NCBI RefSeq assembly: GCF_003751225.1
Contig: NZ_RJKE01000001.1
Location: forward strand, 9,610,001-9,674,000
DNA from: Actinocorallia herbida
GTDB taxonomy: Bacteria; Actinomycetota; Actinomycetes; Streptosporangiales; Streptosporangiaceae
Direction of reading: 5' to 3'
Length of the DNA stretch: 64,000 nucleotides
How positions within the stretch are numbered: the first letter of the stretch is position 1; the number at the start of each line of letters is the position of its first letter. A program made the position numbers and the translations under genes. Shown here piece after piece: positions 51,236 to 59,134 of the stretch. A model generated the notes under the pieces. The model was not told the origin of the DNA and did not search any database. It worked only from the letters and a program-made list of their open reading frames with translations.

Positions 51236-53764
51236 ATGGCACGAGGGAAACTCCGCATCTACCTCGGCGCGGCCCCGGGCGTCGGCAAGACCTACGCGAT
51301 GCTGTCCGAGGGCGCGCGCCGCCTCGCCCGGGGCACGGACGTCGTCGTCGGGTACGTCGAGACGCACGGTCGGCCGAAGACCGCCGCGCTCCTCGACGGC
51401 CTCGAGATCGTCGCGCGCAAGACCGTCCCGTACCGGGGCGCGGAGTTCAGCGAGCTGGACGTCGCCGAACTGCTGCGGCGCGCCCCGGCCGTCGCGCTGA
51501 TCGACGAACTCGCGCACACCAATGTCCCCGGCAGCGGCCACGCCAAGCGCTGGCAGGACGTCGAGCAGGTGCTCGACGCCGGGATCGACGTGATCACCAC
51601 GGTCAACATCCAGCATCTGGAGTCGCTCAACGACGTCGTCGAGGGCATCACCGGCGTGCCGCAGCGCGAGACGGTCCCGGACGAGGTCGTGCGCCGCGCC
51701 GACCAGGTCGAACTCGTCGACATGGCGCCGGAGTCGCTGCGCCGCCGGATGGCGCACGGCAACATCTACGCGCCCGAGAAGGTCGACGCGGCCCTGTCGA
51801 ACTACTTCAGGGTCGGGAACCTGACCGCGTTGCGCGAACTCGCGCTGCTGTGGCTCGCCGGGCGGGTCGACGACCAGCTCGACAGCTACCGCAGCGCCCA
51901 CGACATCGGCGGGACCTGGGAGGCCCGCGAACGCGTCGTGGTCGCGTTGACCGGCGGTCCGGAGGGCGACACGCTGCTGCGCCGCGCCACCCGGATCGCC
52001 GCCCGCACCAAGGGCGCCGACCTGCTGGCCGTGCACGTGGCGCGCGGGGACGGCCTGGGCGGGTCCCGGCCCCGGCACCTGGCCCGGCAGCGCGAGACCG
52101 TCGAAGGGCTGGGCGGGACGTACCACCAGGTCGTCGGCGAGGACGTGCCCCGGGCGCTGCTGGACTTCGCGCGTGCGGTCAACGCCACCCAGCTGGTCCT
52201 CGGGGTGTCGCGGCGCGGCAGGTTCGCCCAGCTCCTGCGCCCCGGGATCGGCGTGACGACGACCGCGCTGTCGGGCTCGATCGACGTGCACATGGTCACC
52301 CACGAGCAGGCGCACCGCGGGATGCGGCGCTCCGCCGCGGACCGCGGCCTGTCGGCGCGGCGGCGCATCGCCGCCTTCGCGGTGGCGCTGGCCGGGCTGC
52401 CCCTGCTGACGGTCGGGCTCGACCTCGCCGGGGACGTCCTGACCCTGCCCAGCGACATCCTGTTCTTCCTCGCCGCGGTCGTGGGCGTGGCGCTGATCGG
52501 CGGCATGTGGCCCGCGCTGTTCACCGCGTTCTCCGGGTTCCTCCTCCTCAACTGGTTCTTCACCCCGCCGATCCACCGCTTCACCGTCTCGGCGAACGAG
52601 AACCTCATCGCCCTCGCCGTCTTCGTGCTGGTCGGGCTCGGGGTGAGCGGGGTCGTGGACGCCGCGGCCCGGCGCACCCGCGAGGCGGCCGCGCTCGGCG
52701 CCGAGGCCGCGACGCTGTCGGCGCTCGCGGGCAACGTGCTGCGCGGGGAGCGCGCGCTGGACAGCCTGCTCGGGCGGCTCCGCGAGACGTTCGGGCTGGA
52801 CGCGGTGACGCTGCTGGAGCGCGCCGCGCCCGCGACCCCCGACAGCCGCGGCGACCCGGCCGACTGGCGGGTCGTCGCCACGGTCGGCGGCCGGCCCTGC
52901 ACGTCACCGGGGGAGGGCGACACCGAGATCGCGGTCGGCGAGGGCCTCGTCCTGGCGATCCGGGGCAGGCCCCTGCCCGCGCGGGACCGGCGCGTGCTCG
53001 AGGCGTTCGCGGTGCAGGCCGCGGGCGCGCTGCGCCAGCAGCGGCTCCAGGCCGAGGCCGAGAAGGCCCGGCCGCTGGAGGCCGCCGACCGGATGCGCAC
53101 CGCGCTGCTCAACGCCGTCAGCCACGATCTGCGCACCCCGCTGGCCTCGGCGAAGGCCGCCGTGGAGAGCCTGGTCAACGAGGAGATCGCCTGGACGCCC
53201 GACGAGCGGGCGGAACTCCTCGACACCGCGCGGCTGTCGCTGAACCGGCTGGACCGCCTGGTCGTGAACCTGCTGGACATGAGCCGCCTTCAAGCGGGTG
53301 TCCTGGGCATGGCCGTGCGCCCCCTCTCCTTGGCCGAACTCGTCCCGTCCGCGCTGGACGACCTGGGCACCGGCGGTGTCCTCATCGCCCTCGATCCGGA
53401 TCTCCCCGAGGTCCAGGCAGACCCGGCGCTGCTGGAACGGGTCCTGGTGAACCTGCTCGCGAACGCGGTGCGGCACAGCCCGCCGGACGAGCCGGTGCTG
53501 GTCACCGCGAGCCCGATCCGCGACCGGGTGGAGCTGAGGATCGCCGACCGCGGCCCCGGCATCCCGCCCGGCGACCGCGACCGAGTCTTCCTGCCCTTCC
53601 AACGCCTCGACGACCGCGACAACCACACCGGCGTGGGCCTGGGCCTCGCCCTGTCCCGTGGCCTCACCGAGGCGATGGGCGGCGAACTCATCCCCGAGGA
53701 CACCCCGGGCGGCGGCCTCACCATGATCCTCTCCCTCCCGACAACCCCACCCGCGACGCCCTGA
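51236..53764 (+). CDS. kdpD: K+-responsive sensor histidine kinase
   Basis: An 842-aa KdpD. N-terminal KdpD domain begins MARGKLRIYLGAAPGVGKT (Walker-like P-loop), then a universal-stress-protein domain (about 225–360), four closely spaced TM helices (about 375–480), GAF-like region, H-box NAVSHDLRTPLASA (His near residue 629), N-box (LVNLLANAVRHS), G-boxes (DRGPGIPPGDRDRVF; GVGLGLALSRGL). ATG 51236 follows GAAGGAAGG. It normally controls kdpFABC through KdpE, encoded 411 bp downstream beyond a repeat block. Confidence 0.96.
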   Translation: MARGKLRIYLGAAPGVGKTYAMLSEGARRLARGTDVVVGYVETHGRPKTAALLDGLEIVARKTVPYRGAEFSELDVAELLRRAPAVALIDELAHTNVPGSGHAKRWQDVEQVLDAGIDVITTVNIQHLESLNDVVEGITGVPQRETVPDEVVRRADQVELVDMAPESLRRRMAHGNIYAPEKVDAALSNYFRVGNLTALRELALLWLAGRVDDQLDSYRSAHDIGGTWEARERVVVALTGGPEGDTLLRRATRIAARTKGADLLAVHVARGDGLGGSRPRHLARQRETVEGLGGTYHQVVGEDVPRALLDFARAVNATQLVLGVSRRGRFAQLLRPGIGVTTTALSGSIDVHMVTHEQAHRGMRRSAADRGLSARRRIAAFAVALAGLPLLTVGLDLAGDVLTLPSDILFFLAAVVGVALIGGMWPALFTAFSGFLLLNWFFTPPIHRFTVSANENLIALAVFVLVGLGVSGVVDAAARRTREAAALGAEAATLSALAGNVLRGERALDSLLGRLRETFGLDAVTLLERAAPATPDSRGDPADWRVVATVGGRPCTSPGEGDTEIAVGEGLVLAIRGRPLPARDRRVLEAFAVQAAGALRQQRLQAEAEKARPLEAADRMRTALLNAVSHDLRTPLASAKAAVESLVNEEIAWTPDERAELLDTARLSLNRLDRLVVNLLDMSRLQAGVLGMAVRPLSLAELVPSALDDLGTGGVLIALDPDLPEVQADPALLERVLVNLLANAVRHSPPDEPVLVTASPIRDRVELRIADRGPGIPPGDRDRVFLPFQRLDDRDNHTGVGLGLALSRGLTEAMGGELIPEDTPGGGLTMILSLPTTPPATP

Positions 53765-53828
53765 CCCATGCCGCCCGGCCGACCCGCACCAACGGGCCCG
53801 CCCCTACAGACGGTCCCCGCCCCCAAAC

Positions 53829-54095
53829 GGTGTGGTCCGGCCCTTGTGCGGGGTCCGGTCCGCGCCACGACGGGCTCGCTCTGATGGGCGGGCTGCCGTC
53901 CGTACTTGGTGTGGTCCGGCCCTTGTGCGGGGTCCGGTCCGCGCTACGACGGGCTCGTTCCGATGGGCGGGCTGCCGTCCGTGCTTGGTGTGGTCCGACT
54001 CTTGTGCGGGGCCGGTCCGCGCTACGACGGGCTCGCTCTGATGGGCGGGCTGCCGTTCGTACTTGGTGTGGTCCGGCTCTTGTGCGGGGTCTGGG
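53829..54095. repeat. 79-bp tandem repeat array between kdpD and kdpE
   Basis: Units begin with GGTGTGGTCCG at 53829, 53908, 53987 and 54065 (periods 79, 79, 78); three full copies and a partial fourth. Each contains CTTGTGCGGGG, CCGGTCCGCG, ACGACGGGCTCG and GATGGGCGGGCTGCCG. The period is not a multiple of three and no ribosome site is present, so it is probably non-coding. Confidence 0.9.
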
Positions 54096-54103
54096 CCGCC
54101 TTG

Positions 54104-54131
54104 GGCACCGCCCGCACGTGCGGGCGGTGCC
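54104..54131. repeat. 28-bp perfect palindrome upstream of kdpE
   Basis: GGCACCGCCCGCAC followed at once by its reverse complement, GTGCGGGCGGTGCC, 44 bp before the kdpE ATG. It could be an operator or a terminator of transcripts leaving the repeat array. Confidence 0.85.
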
Positions 54132-54175
54132 GCCTGCGCTGTTCGTGGTTCCTTCTGTGCTCTGAGAGGTGTTCG

Positions 54176-54856
54176 ATGACTCGGGTTCTGGTGGTCGACG
54201 ACGAGCCGCAGTTGCTTCGGGCGTTGCGCGTCAACCTGCGGGCGCGCGGCTACGAGGTCGAGACGGCGGCCGACGGGACGGGGGCGCTGCGGGCGGTCGC
54301 GGCGATGGCGCCCGATCTCGTGGTGCTCGATCTCGGGTTGCCCGGGCTGGACGGCATGGAGGTGCTGCGGAGCCTGCGCGGCTGGAGCGCGGTCCCCGTG
54401 ATCGTGCTGTCGGGCCGGGCGGAGGGGCGCGACAAGGTGCGGGCGCTGGAGGCGGGCGCCGACGACTACGTCACCAAGCCGTTCGGCATGGCGGAGCTCA
54501 TCGCGCGGATCCGCGCGGTGACGCGGCGGCGGCACTCGGACGGGACGCGGCGCACCGTGCGGATCGGCGGGCACACCGTGGACCTGGAGGCCAGGACGGT
54601 GACCGCCGACGAGGGCGTGCCCGCCGTGCGGCTGACGCCGACCGAGTGGCGGCTGCTCGACGTGTTGGCCTCCCACCCCGGCAAGCTCGTGAGCGGGCGG
54701 CAGCTCCTCGCCGAGGTCTGGGGGCCGGGTTATGTGCGCGAGTCGCACTACCTGCGCCAGTACCTGGCCCAGCTCCGCCGCAAGCTGGAGCCCGAGCCGA
54801 GCCGCCCCCGCCAGCTGCTGACCGAACCGGGCATGGGCTACCGCTTCCAGCCGTGA
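54176..54856 (+). CDS. kdpE: Response regulator, OmpR/PhoB family
   Basis: A 226-aa regulator: receiver domain 1–~115 with acidic pocket DDE (8–10), phospho-acceptor Asp52 (LVVLDLGLPG), Ser/Thr switch and Lys (DDYVTKPF); winged-helix domain ~125–226 (LTPTEWRLLDVLASHPGKLVSGRQLLAEVWGPGYVRESHYLRQYLAQLRRKLE). ATG 54176 follows GAGAGGTG. In its usual place after kdpD, but separated by repeats, so probably transcribed at least partly on its own. It may bind the repeats upstream of kdp (46168–46233). Confidence 0.94.
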   Translation: MTRVLVVDDEPQLLRALRVNLRARGYEVETAADGTGALRAVAAMAPDLVVLDLGLPGLDGMEVLRSLRGWSAVPVIVLSGRAEGRDKVRALEAGADDYVTKPFGMAELIARIRAVTRRRHSDGTRRTVRIGGHTVDLEARTVTADEGVPAVRLTPTEWRLLDVLASHPGKLVSGRQLLAEVWGPGYVRESHYLRQYLAQLRRKLEPEPSRPRQLLTEPGMGYRFQP

Positions 54857-54955
54857 CCGCGGTGCGCCGACGGACCCTGTCAGGGATCCGTAGGAATCAG
54901 GCGGTCCGCCCGTATTTAAGGCGTATGACCTCCGGAAATACGCGCTTCTCGTGTC

Positions 54956-54961
54956 TAGCGT
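54956..54961 (+). promoter_or_regulatory. −10 box of the SAV_915-like gene (leaderless)
   Basis: TAGCGT ending 7 nt before ATG 54969, which decides the start over GTG 54951. Confidence 0.6.
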
Positions 54962-54968
54962 CGTCCTC

Positions 54969-55298
54969 ATGGACCCCATCCCAGCAAGAAAAATCCCGCA
55001 GCGCGAACGGCCCCTGTGGATACCCGTCGGTAACAACGCGTCGGGCTCGGTGACGCTGCGTTTCGGCAGCCTCCCCGAGGGCGGGCGGGTCGCCCTGGCG
55101 TTCACCACACGGGAAGCCCTCGACCGGGTCCTCGGCGCCGGGCACCCCGCGATCCGGCTGGCCCCGGAAGCGCTGCGCGCGATGCTCGCCCCGCTCGGCG
55201 TCGCCGAGATCCGCGTCGACGTCGCCGGCGCGCTCGACAAGGCCGTCCTCGCCCCCGGAACCCGCGAACTCCGCGTCCCCTCGCCGAGCGCGGCGTGA
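54969..55298 (+). CDS. SAV_915 family protein
   Basis: A 109-aa soluble protein of a family described from Streptomyces avermitilis. The pattern is LWIPVGNNASG…, VALAFTTREALDRVLGAGHPAIRLAPEALRAMLAPLGVAEIRVDV. The alternating strands and helices suggest a compact alpha/beta fold. Function unknown. It overlaps the next gene by 4 nt and is followed by a PLP decarboxylase, so these three are probably one operon. Confidence 0.7.
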   Translation: MDPIPARKIPQRERPLWIPVGNNASGSVTLRFGSLPEGGRVALAFTTREALDRVLGAGHPAIRLAPEALRAMLAPLGVAEIRVDVAGALDKAVLAPGTRELRVPSPSAA

Positions 55299-55543
55299 GC
55301 GTCGTCGCGCTCGTCCGGGTCAGGCTCGCCGACGGCGCGGCCGCCGAAGAGTTCGAGCGGTGGGCGTTGCGCCGCCCCTCGGTGCGGACGGTGTGGGCGA
55401 TCGCCGGAGACGACGACTACACGCTCCGCGTCGACTGCCCCGACCTCGCCGCACTCAACCGGGAACTCGCCTCGCTGCGCCGCCGCGGCCGCGCGCAGAC
55501 CACGCACACCGCGCTCGTCCTCCACGAGCTCGCGCCGCCCTGA
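55295..55543 (+). CDS. Stand-alone Lrp/AsnC ligand-binding (RAM) domain protein
   Basis: An 82-aa protein, GTG 55295 overlapping the previous stop. The beta-alpha-beta pattern (VVALVRVRLADGAAAEEFERWALRRPSVRTVWAIAGDDDYTLRVDCPDLAALNREL) matches the effector domain of Lrp/AsnC regulators without a DNA-binding part. Such domains bind amino acids and oligomerise. Next to an amino-acid decarboxylase it may sense its substrate or product. Confidence 0.75.
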   Translation: MSVVALVRVRLADGAAAEEFERWALRRPSVRTVWAIAGDDDYTLRVDCPDLAALNRELASLRRRGRAQTTHTALVLHELAPP

Positions 55544-55590
55544 GCGCGGCCGCCGCGCAGGAACGAAGGACCATCGAGGAGGAACAGGCA

Positions 55591-56928
55591 ATGAAGACCG
55601 AACAGGCGGTCCCGGAGACCGGGCGGCTGGAAGCAGGGGTGTGGCCACTGCGCGCGCGGCTCGCCGCGGACGGCGAACTCGAGATCGGGGGAGTGCGCGC
55701 CACCGACCTCGCCCGCAGGTTCGGCACACCCCTGCACGTGCTGGACGAGGCCGACGTACGCGAGCGCTGCAGAGCGTTCCGGGCGGCGTTCCCCGGCGGG
55801 GAGGTGGCTTACGCGAGCAAGGCGATGTCCTGTACGGGCCTGCTCAGGTGGGTGCGTGAGGAAGGGCTCTCCTTGGACGCGAGCTCGGCGGGGGAACTCG
55901 CCGTCGCGCGCAGGTCGGGGTTCCCCGCCGACCGGATCCTGCTGCACGGGAACGGTAAGACGGGCGAGGACCTGAGGGCCGCGTTCTCCTACGCGGTCGG
56001 CACGATCGTCGTCGACTCCGCCGCGGAGATCTCCCGCCTGGCCGTCCAGGCCGCGAGCGGGCTCCGCGGTCCGCAGGCCGTGCTGCTGCGCGTGGTGCCC
56101 GGGATCGACGGCGGCACCCATGCCGCGCTCACGACGGGCACCGAGGACCAGCAGTTCGGGTTCTCCCTGGCCTCCGGCGCCGCCGCCGAGGCGGCCCACC
56201 GGATCCTCGGCCAGCACCGGCTGCGCCTGGCCGGGGTGCACTGCCACATCGGCTCCCAGATCGCCGACCTCGGCCGCTACGTCCGCGCGCTGGACCGGGT
56301 CATGGACTTCCTCGTCCGCCTGCGCGCCACGGACGGCGTCGTCCTGGACCGTCTCGACCTGGGGGGAGGCTTCGCCGTTCCCTACCGCGCCGGAGACCCC
56401 GGCCTGGAGCCCGCCGACGTGGGAGCGGCGGTCCAGGCCGCCCTGACGACCCTGTGCGCGCGGCACCGCTACCCGACGCCGAGGCTCACCATCGAGCCGG
56501 GCCGCGCCATCGTCGCCCGCGCGGGGGTGACGCTCTACCGGGTCGTGGGCGTGAAGCGCGCCGCGTCCGGAAGGGTGTTCGTGACGGTGGACGGCGGTAT
56601 GAGCGACAACCCTCGGCCGTCCCTCTACCAGGCGCGTTACACCGTCCGCCTTGCCGGGCGCACCACCACCGCGAACAACCGCCCGGTCACGATCGTCGGC
56701 AGGCACTGCGAGGCCGGAGACGTCCTGGTCCCCGACGCGTCGCTCCCCGCGGATCTAAGGCTGGGCGAGGTCTTGGCCGTCGCGTGCACGGGCGCCTATC
56801 ACCACGCCATGGCCTCCAACTACAACCTCGTCCGACGGTCCCCGGTGGTGGCCGTCCGAGGAGGACGGGCAAGGCTCCTCGTTCGGAGGGAGACCGAAGA
56901 CGACCTGCTCGCACGGGACGTCGGATGA
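55591..56928 (+). CDS. Fold-type III PLP-dependent decarboxylase, diaminopimelate decarboxylase-like
   Basis: A 445-aa alanine-racemase-fold decarboxylase. PLP lysine in YASKA (Lys77), the DAPDC motifs HCHIGSQ, DLGGGFAVPY, EPGRAIVARAG, and catalytic-site GRHCEAGDVL and TGAYHHAMASNYN. It best fits LysA (meso-diaminopimelate to lysine), though paralogues act on arginine, ornithine or carboxynorspermidine. ATG 55591 follows GAGGAGGAA at 6 nt. A different LysA may exist elsewhere next to hom–thrC, as in related actinobacteria, so this could be a specialised copy. Confidence 0.85.
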   Translation: MKTEQAVPETGRLEAGVWPLRARLAADGELEIGGVRATDLARRFGTPLHVLDEADVRERCRAFRAAFPGGEVAYASKAMSCTGLLRWVREEGLSLDASSAGELAVARRSGFPADRILLHGNGKTGEDLRAAFSYAVGTIVVDSAAEISRLAVQAASGLRGPQAVLLRVVPGIDGGTHAALTTGTEDQQFGFSLASGAAAEAAHRILGQHRLRLAGVHCHIGSQIADLGRYVRALDRVMDFLVRLRATDGVVLDRLDLGGGFAVPYRAGDPGLEPADVGAAVQAALTTLCARHRYPTPRLTIEPGRAIVARAGVTLYRVVGVKRAASGRVFVTVDGGMSDNPRPSLYQARYTVRLAGRTTTANNRPVTIVGRHCEAGDVLVPDASLPADLRLGEVLAVACTGAYHHAMASNYNLVRRSPVVAVRGGRARLLVRRETEDDLLARDVG

Positions 56929-56974
56929 CCTTTTGAAGAGGGCACCGTGAACCGAGCCGGGGGATGAAGGGTCC

Positions 56975-57760
56975 ATGACCGCCAGGTTCACCGACAAGGT
57001 CGTCCTCATCACCGGAGGCGGCTCCGGCCTCGGCCGGGCCGCCGCCGTGCAGGTCGCCGCAGAAGGGGCACGGCTCGTCTTGGTGGACGTCGACGCGGAC
57101 GGCCTCGCCGGGACCGCCCACGCCGTCATGGCCGCGGCGACGGGCACCGACATCGTCCAGATCGTCGCGGACGTGGCCAAGGAACGCGACGTGGAGCGGT
57201 ACGTCAGCGAGACGGTGAAGACGTTCGGCAGGATCGACGCGTTCTTCAACAACGCGGACGTCGAAGGCAGGCAGAACCTCACGGAGGACTACTCCGAGGC
57301 CGAGTTCGACAGGGTCGTGGCGATCAACCTGCGCGGGGTCTTCCTCGGACTCAAGCACGTGCTGGCGCAGATGCGCGCGCAGGGCCACGGCTCGGTCGTC
57401 AACACGGCTTCGGTGGGCGGCCTGCGCGGCGTGGGCGACCAGTCCGGCTACGCCGCGTCCAAGCACGGTGTCGTGGGCCTGACCCGCAATTCCGGCATCG
57501 AGTACGGCAGATATGGGATCACCGTCACGGCGGTCGCCCCCGGCGCGATCCTGACGCCGATGGTGGAGAACTCGCTCAGGCAGATGGACCCGGAGCATCC
57601 GGAGAAGGCGGGCGCCCAGCTCGTCGGCAGGAACCCGATGCGCCGTTTCGGCAGGCCGGAGGAGGTCGCCCACCTGGTCGCGTTCCTGCTGTCGGACCAG
57701 GCGTCGTTCGTCAACGCCACGACGATCGCCATCGACGGCGGCCAGGCCGAGGCCTACTGA
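56975..57760 (+). CDS. Short-chain dehydrogenase/reductase
   Basis: A 261-aa classical SDR. Cofactor motif TGGGSGLG (residues 13–20), then an acidic D-V-D after beta-2 favouring NAD(H). The usual NNAG appears as NNAD. Active site: Ser in NTASVGGLRG, YAASK (Tyr/Lys). Substrate unknown. GATGAAGGG precedes ATG 56975. It ends 53 nt before the leaderless tiny ORF. Confidence 0.9.
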   Translation: MTARFTDKVVLITGGGSGLGRAAAVQVAAEGARLVLVDVDADGLAGTAHAVMAAATGTDIVQIVADVAKERDVERYVSETVKTFGRIDAFFNNADVEGRQNLTEDYSEAEFDRVVAINLRGVFLGLKHVLAQMRAQGHGSVVNTASVGGLRGVGDQSGYAASKHGVVGLTRNSGIEYGRYGITVTAVAPGAILTPMVENSLRQMDPEHPEKAGAQLVGRNPMRRFGRPEEVAHLVAFLLSDQASFVNATTIAIDGGQAEAY

Positions 57761-57801
57761 CGGTCCGGAAAACCGGTTGCGGACACCCGGAGGCCGACGG
57801 G

Positions 57802-57807
57802 TACGGT
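57802..57807 (+). promoter_or_regulatory. −10 box of the tiny ORF/FAD gene
   Basis: TACGGT ending 6 nt before ATG 57814. TTGCGG at 57776 is 20 nt upstream, too far for a standard −35. Confidence 0.5.
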
Positions 57808-57813
57808 CGGGTC

Positions 57814-57837
57814 ATGCAGATTCAGATCTACGGCTGA
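57814..57837 (+). CDS. Possible leaderless 7-codon ORF (MQIQIYG)
   Basis: ATG to TGA in eight codons, reading MQIQIYG, exactly at the predicted start of a transcript (TACGGT −10, 6-nt gap). The ATG has no ribosome site, so it would be leaderless. It could be a regulatory leader peptide for the gene 87 nt downstream or, more speculatively, a minimal precursor peptide, since pentapeptide precursors are known in actinomycetes. Chance is not excluded. Confidence 0.35.
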   Translation: MQIQIYG

Positions 57838-57924
57838 TCCCGCCGCGGGCCACGTGCCCGCCGTGCCTTCCCGGTGCCGCGCCCGCCTGCCGCACCGGCT
57901 TCCGATCACGCCCGTAGCCCTGAA

Positions 57925-59082
57925 ATGAGTGATCCCATGGCCCATATCGCCATGATCGGCATTCCCGCCATCAGCCACGTCCTGCCCGGTCTCGAGATCA
58001 TCCGCGAGCTCGTCGCGCGCGGCCACCGCGTCACCTACGCCCGGACGGTCGGGAACATGGGCCAGGCCTTCCTGCTGTCCGCCGTCGGCCTCGGCCGGGA
58101 CGGCGACGACGCGGCCATCGCCCGGATGCTCAACGGGCCGACGAACGAGGCGTGGATCGACCCGTGGGTGGCGCTGCTGAAGGAGCGCGGCGTCCGGTTC
58201 GTCATGGACCGGACGGTCGAGGGCTTCGACCTGGCGGGCGGCCGGATCGTGTCGGCCAGGTCCGTCGACGCCGCGGGAACCGCGCACCGGATCGATGCCG
58301 ACTGGTTCGTGTGCGCGGTGCCGCCGGACCGGGCGGTGCGCCTGTGGTCGCCGGAGCTGCTGCGGCTCGCGCCGTCCCTGGAGGGCGTCGGCAGGCTGAG
58401 GACGGACTGGATGAACGGAGTCCAGTTCTACCTGCGGGAGAGCCCACGCGGCCTGGGTGAACTGCTCAGCTTCATGGACTCGCCCTGGCAGATCACGGCG
58501 GTGCTCCAGAGCAGTCTCTGGGACAGGGACTTCAAGGCCGACTACGGAGACGGCTCGGTAGCCGACTGCCTCTCCTTGGACGTCTCCGACTGGGACACCC
58601 CCGGCATGGTCTACGGCAAGCCCGCCAAGCGCTGCTCTCCGGCGCAGATCATCGCCGAGTGCTGGGCGCAGATGAAGGCACACCTGGAGGACACCGGGGC
58701 CACGGTCCTGCCCGACGCGATCCTGCACTCCTGGTTCATCGACCCGGCGATCACCTGGAACGCCGCGACCGGCCAGAACTCCAATGACGAGCTCCTCACC
58801 GTCAACACCATCGGGAGCTGGCGTGACAGGCCCGAGGCGCGCACCGGCGTACCGAACCTGTTCCTGGCCGGCGACTACCTGCGCACGCACACCGACCTCG
58901 CCACGATGGAGTCGGCCAACGAGTCGGCCCGCAGGGCCGTGGCCGCCCTCCTGCAAGAGGCCGGTTCCGCCGCCGCCGCGCCCACCCTTTGGCCCCTCTA
59001 CCAGCCGCCACAGCTCGACGGCCTGAAGCGGATCGACGCCCGCCGCTTCGCCCGTGGCCTCCCGCACGCCCTCGACACCTGA
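57925..59082 (+). CDS. Chimeric protein: glycosyltransferase-like N-terminus fused to an FAD-dependent amine-oxidase-type C-terminus
   Basis: 385 aa from ATG 57925 (or 57937). Residues 5–39 (HIAMIGIPA … SLEIIRELVARGHRVTYA-like) match the start of MGT-family macrolide glycosyltransferases such as OleD, with the equivalent of the catalytic His region altered (AISHVLP). From about residue 42 the sequence is instead the C-terminal two-thirds of an FAD-dependent oxidoreductase of the hydroxysqualene dehydroxylase/amine oxidase type (LNGPTNEAWIDPW, DWFVCAVPPDRA, YGKPAKRC, NLFLAGDYLRTHTDLATMESANESARRAV). The N-terminal GxGxxG FAD motif of that family is missing. One continuous frame with normal codon use. 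Activity is doubtful. Confidence 0.75.
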   Translation: MSDPMAHIAMIGIPAISHVLPGLEIIRELVARGHRVTYARTVGNMGQAFLLSAVGLGRDGDDAAIARMLNGPTNEAWIDPWVALLKERGVRFVMDRTVEGFDLAGGRIVSARSVDAAGTAHRIDADWFVCAVPPDRAVRLWSPELLRLAPSLEGVGRLRTDWMNGVQFYLRESPRGLGELLSFMDSPWQITAVLQSSLWDRDFKADYGDGSVADCLSLDVSDWDTPGMVYGKPAKRCSPAQIIAECWAQMKAHLEDTGATVLPDAILHSWFIDPAITWNAATGQNSNDELLTVNTIGSWRDRPEARTGVPNLFLAGDYLRTHTDLATMESANESARRAVAALLQEAGSAAAAPTLWPLYQPPQLDGLKRIDARRFARGLPHALDT

Positions 59083-59134
59083 GGACGGACGGGCGAAGCG
59101 GCGGGCGCTTCGCGCCTGGTTCGCCGGAGCCGGC

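Noticed and set aside
53829-54095. CRISPR array
   Set aside because: Units are contiguous 79-bp repeats without spacers of unique sequence, and no cas genes are present.
55360-55590. N-terminal extension of the PLP decarboxylase
   Set aside because: It overlaps the RAM-domain gene in another frame and lies upstream of a strong GAGGAGGAA site for ATG 55591.
53804-55729. A 641-codon minus-strand frame through the tandem repeats and kdpE
   Set aside because: Its repeat-derived part changes frame from unit to unit, and the rest is antisense to kdpE; no ribosome site.
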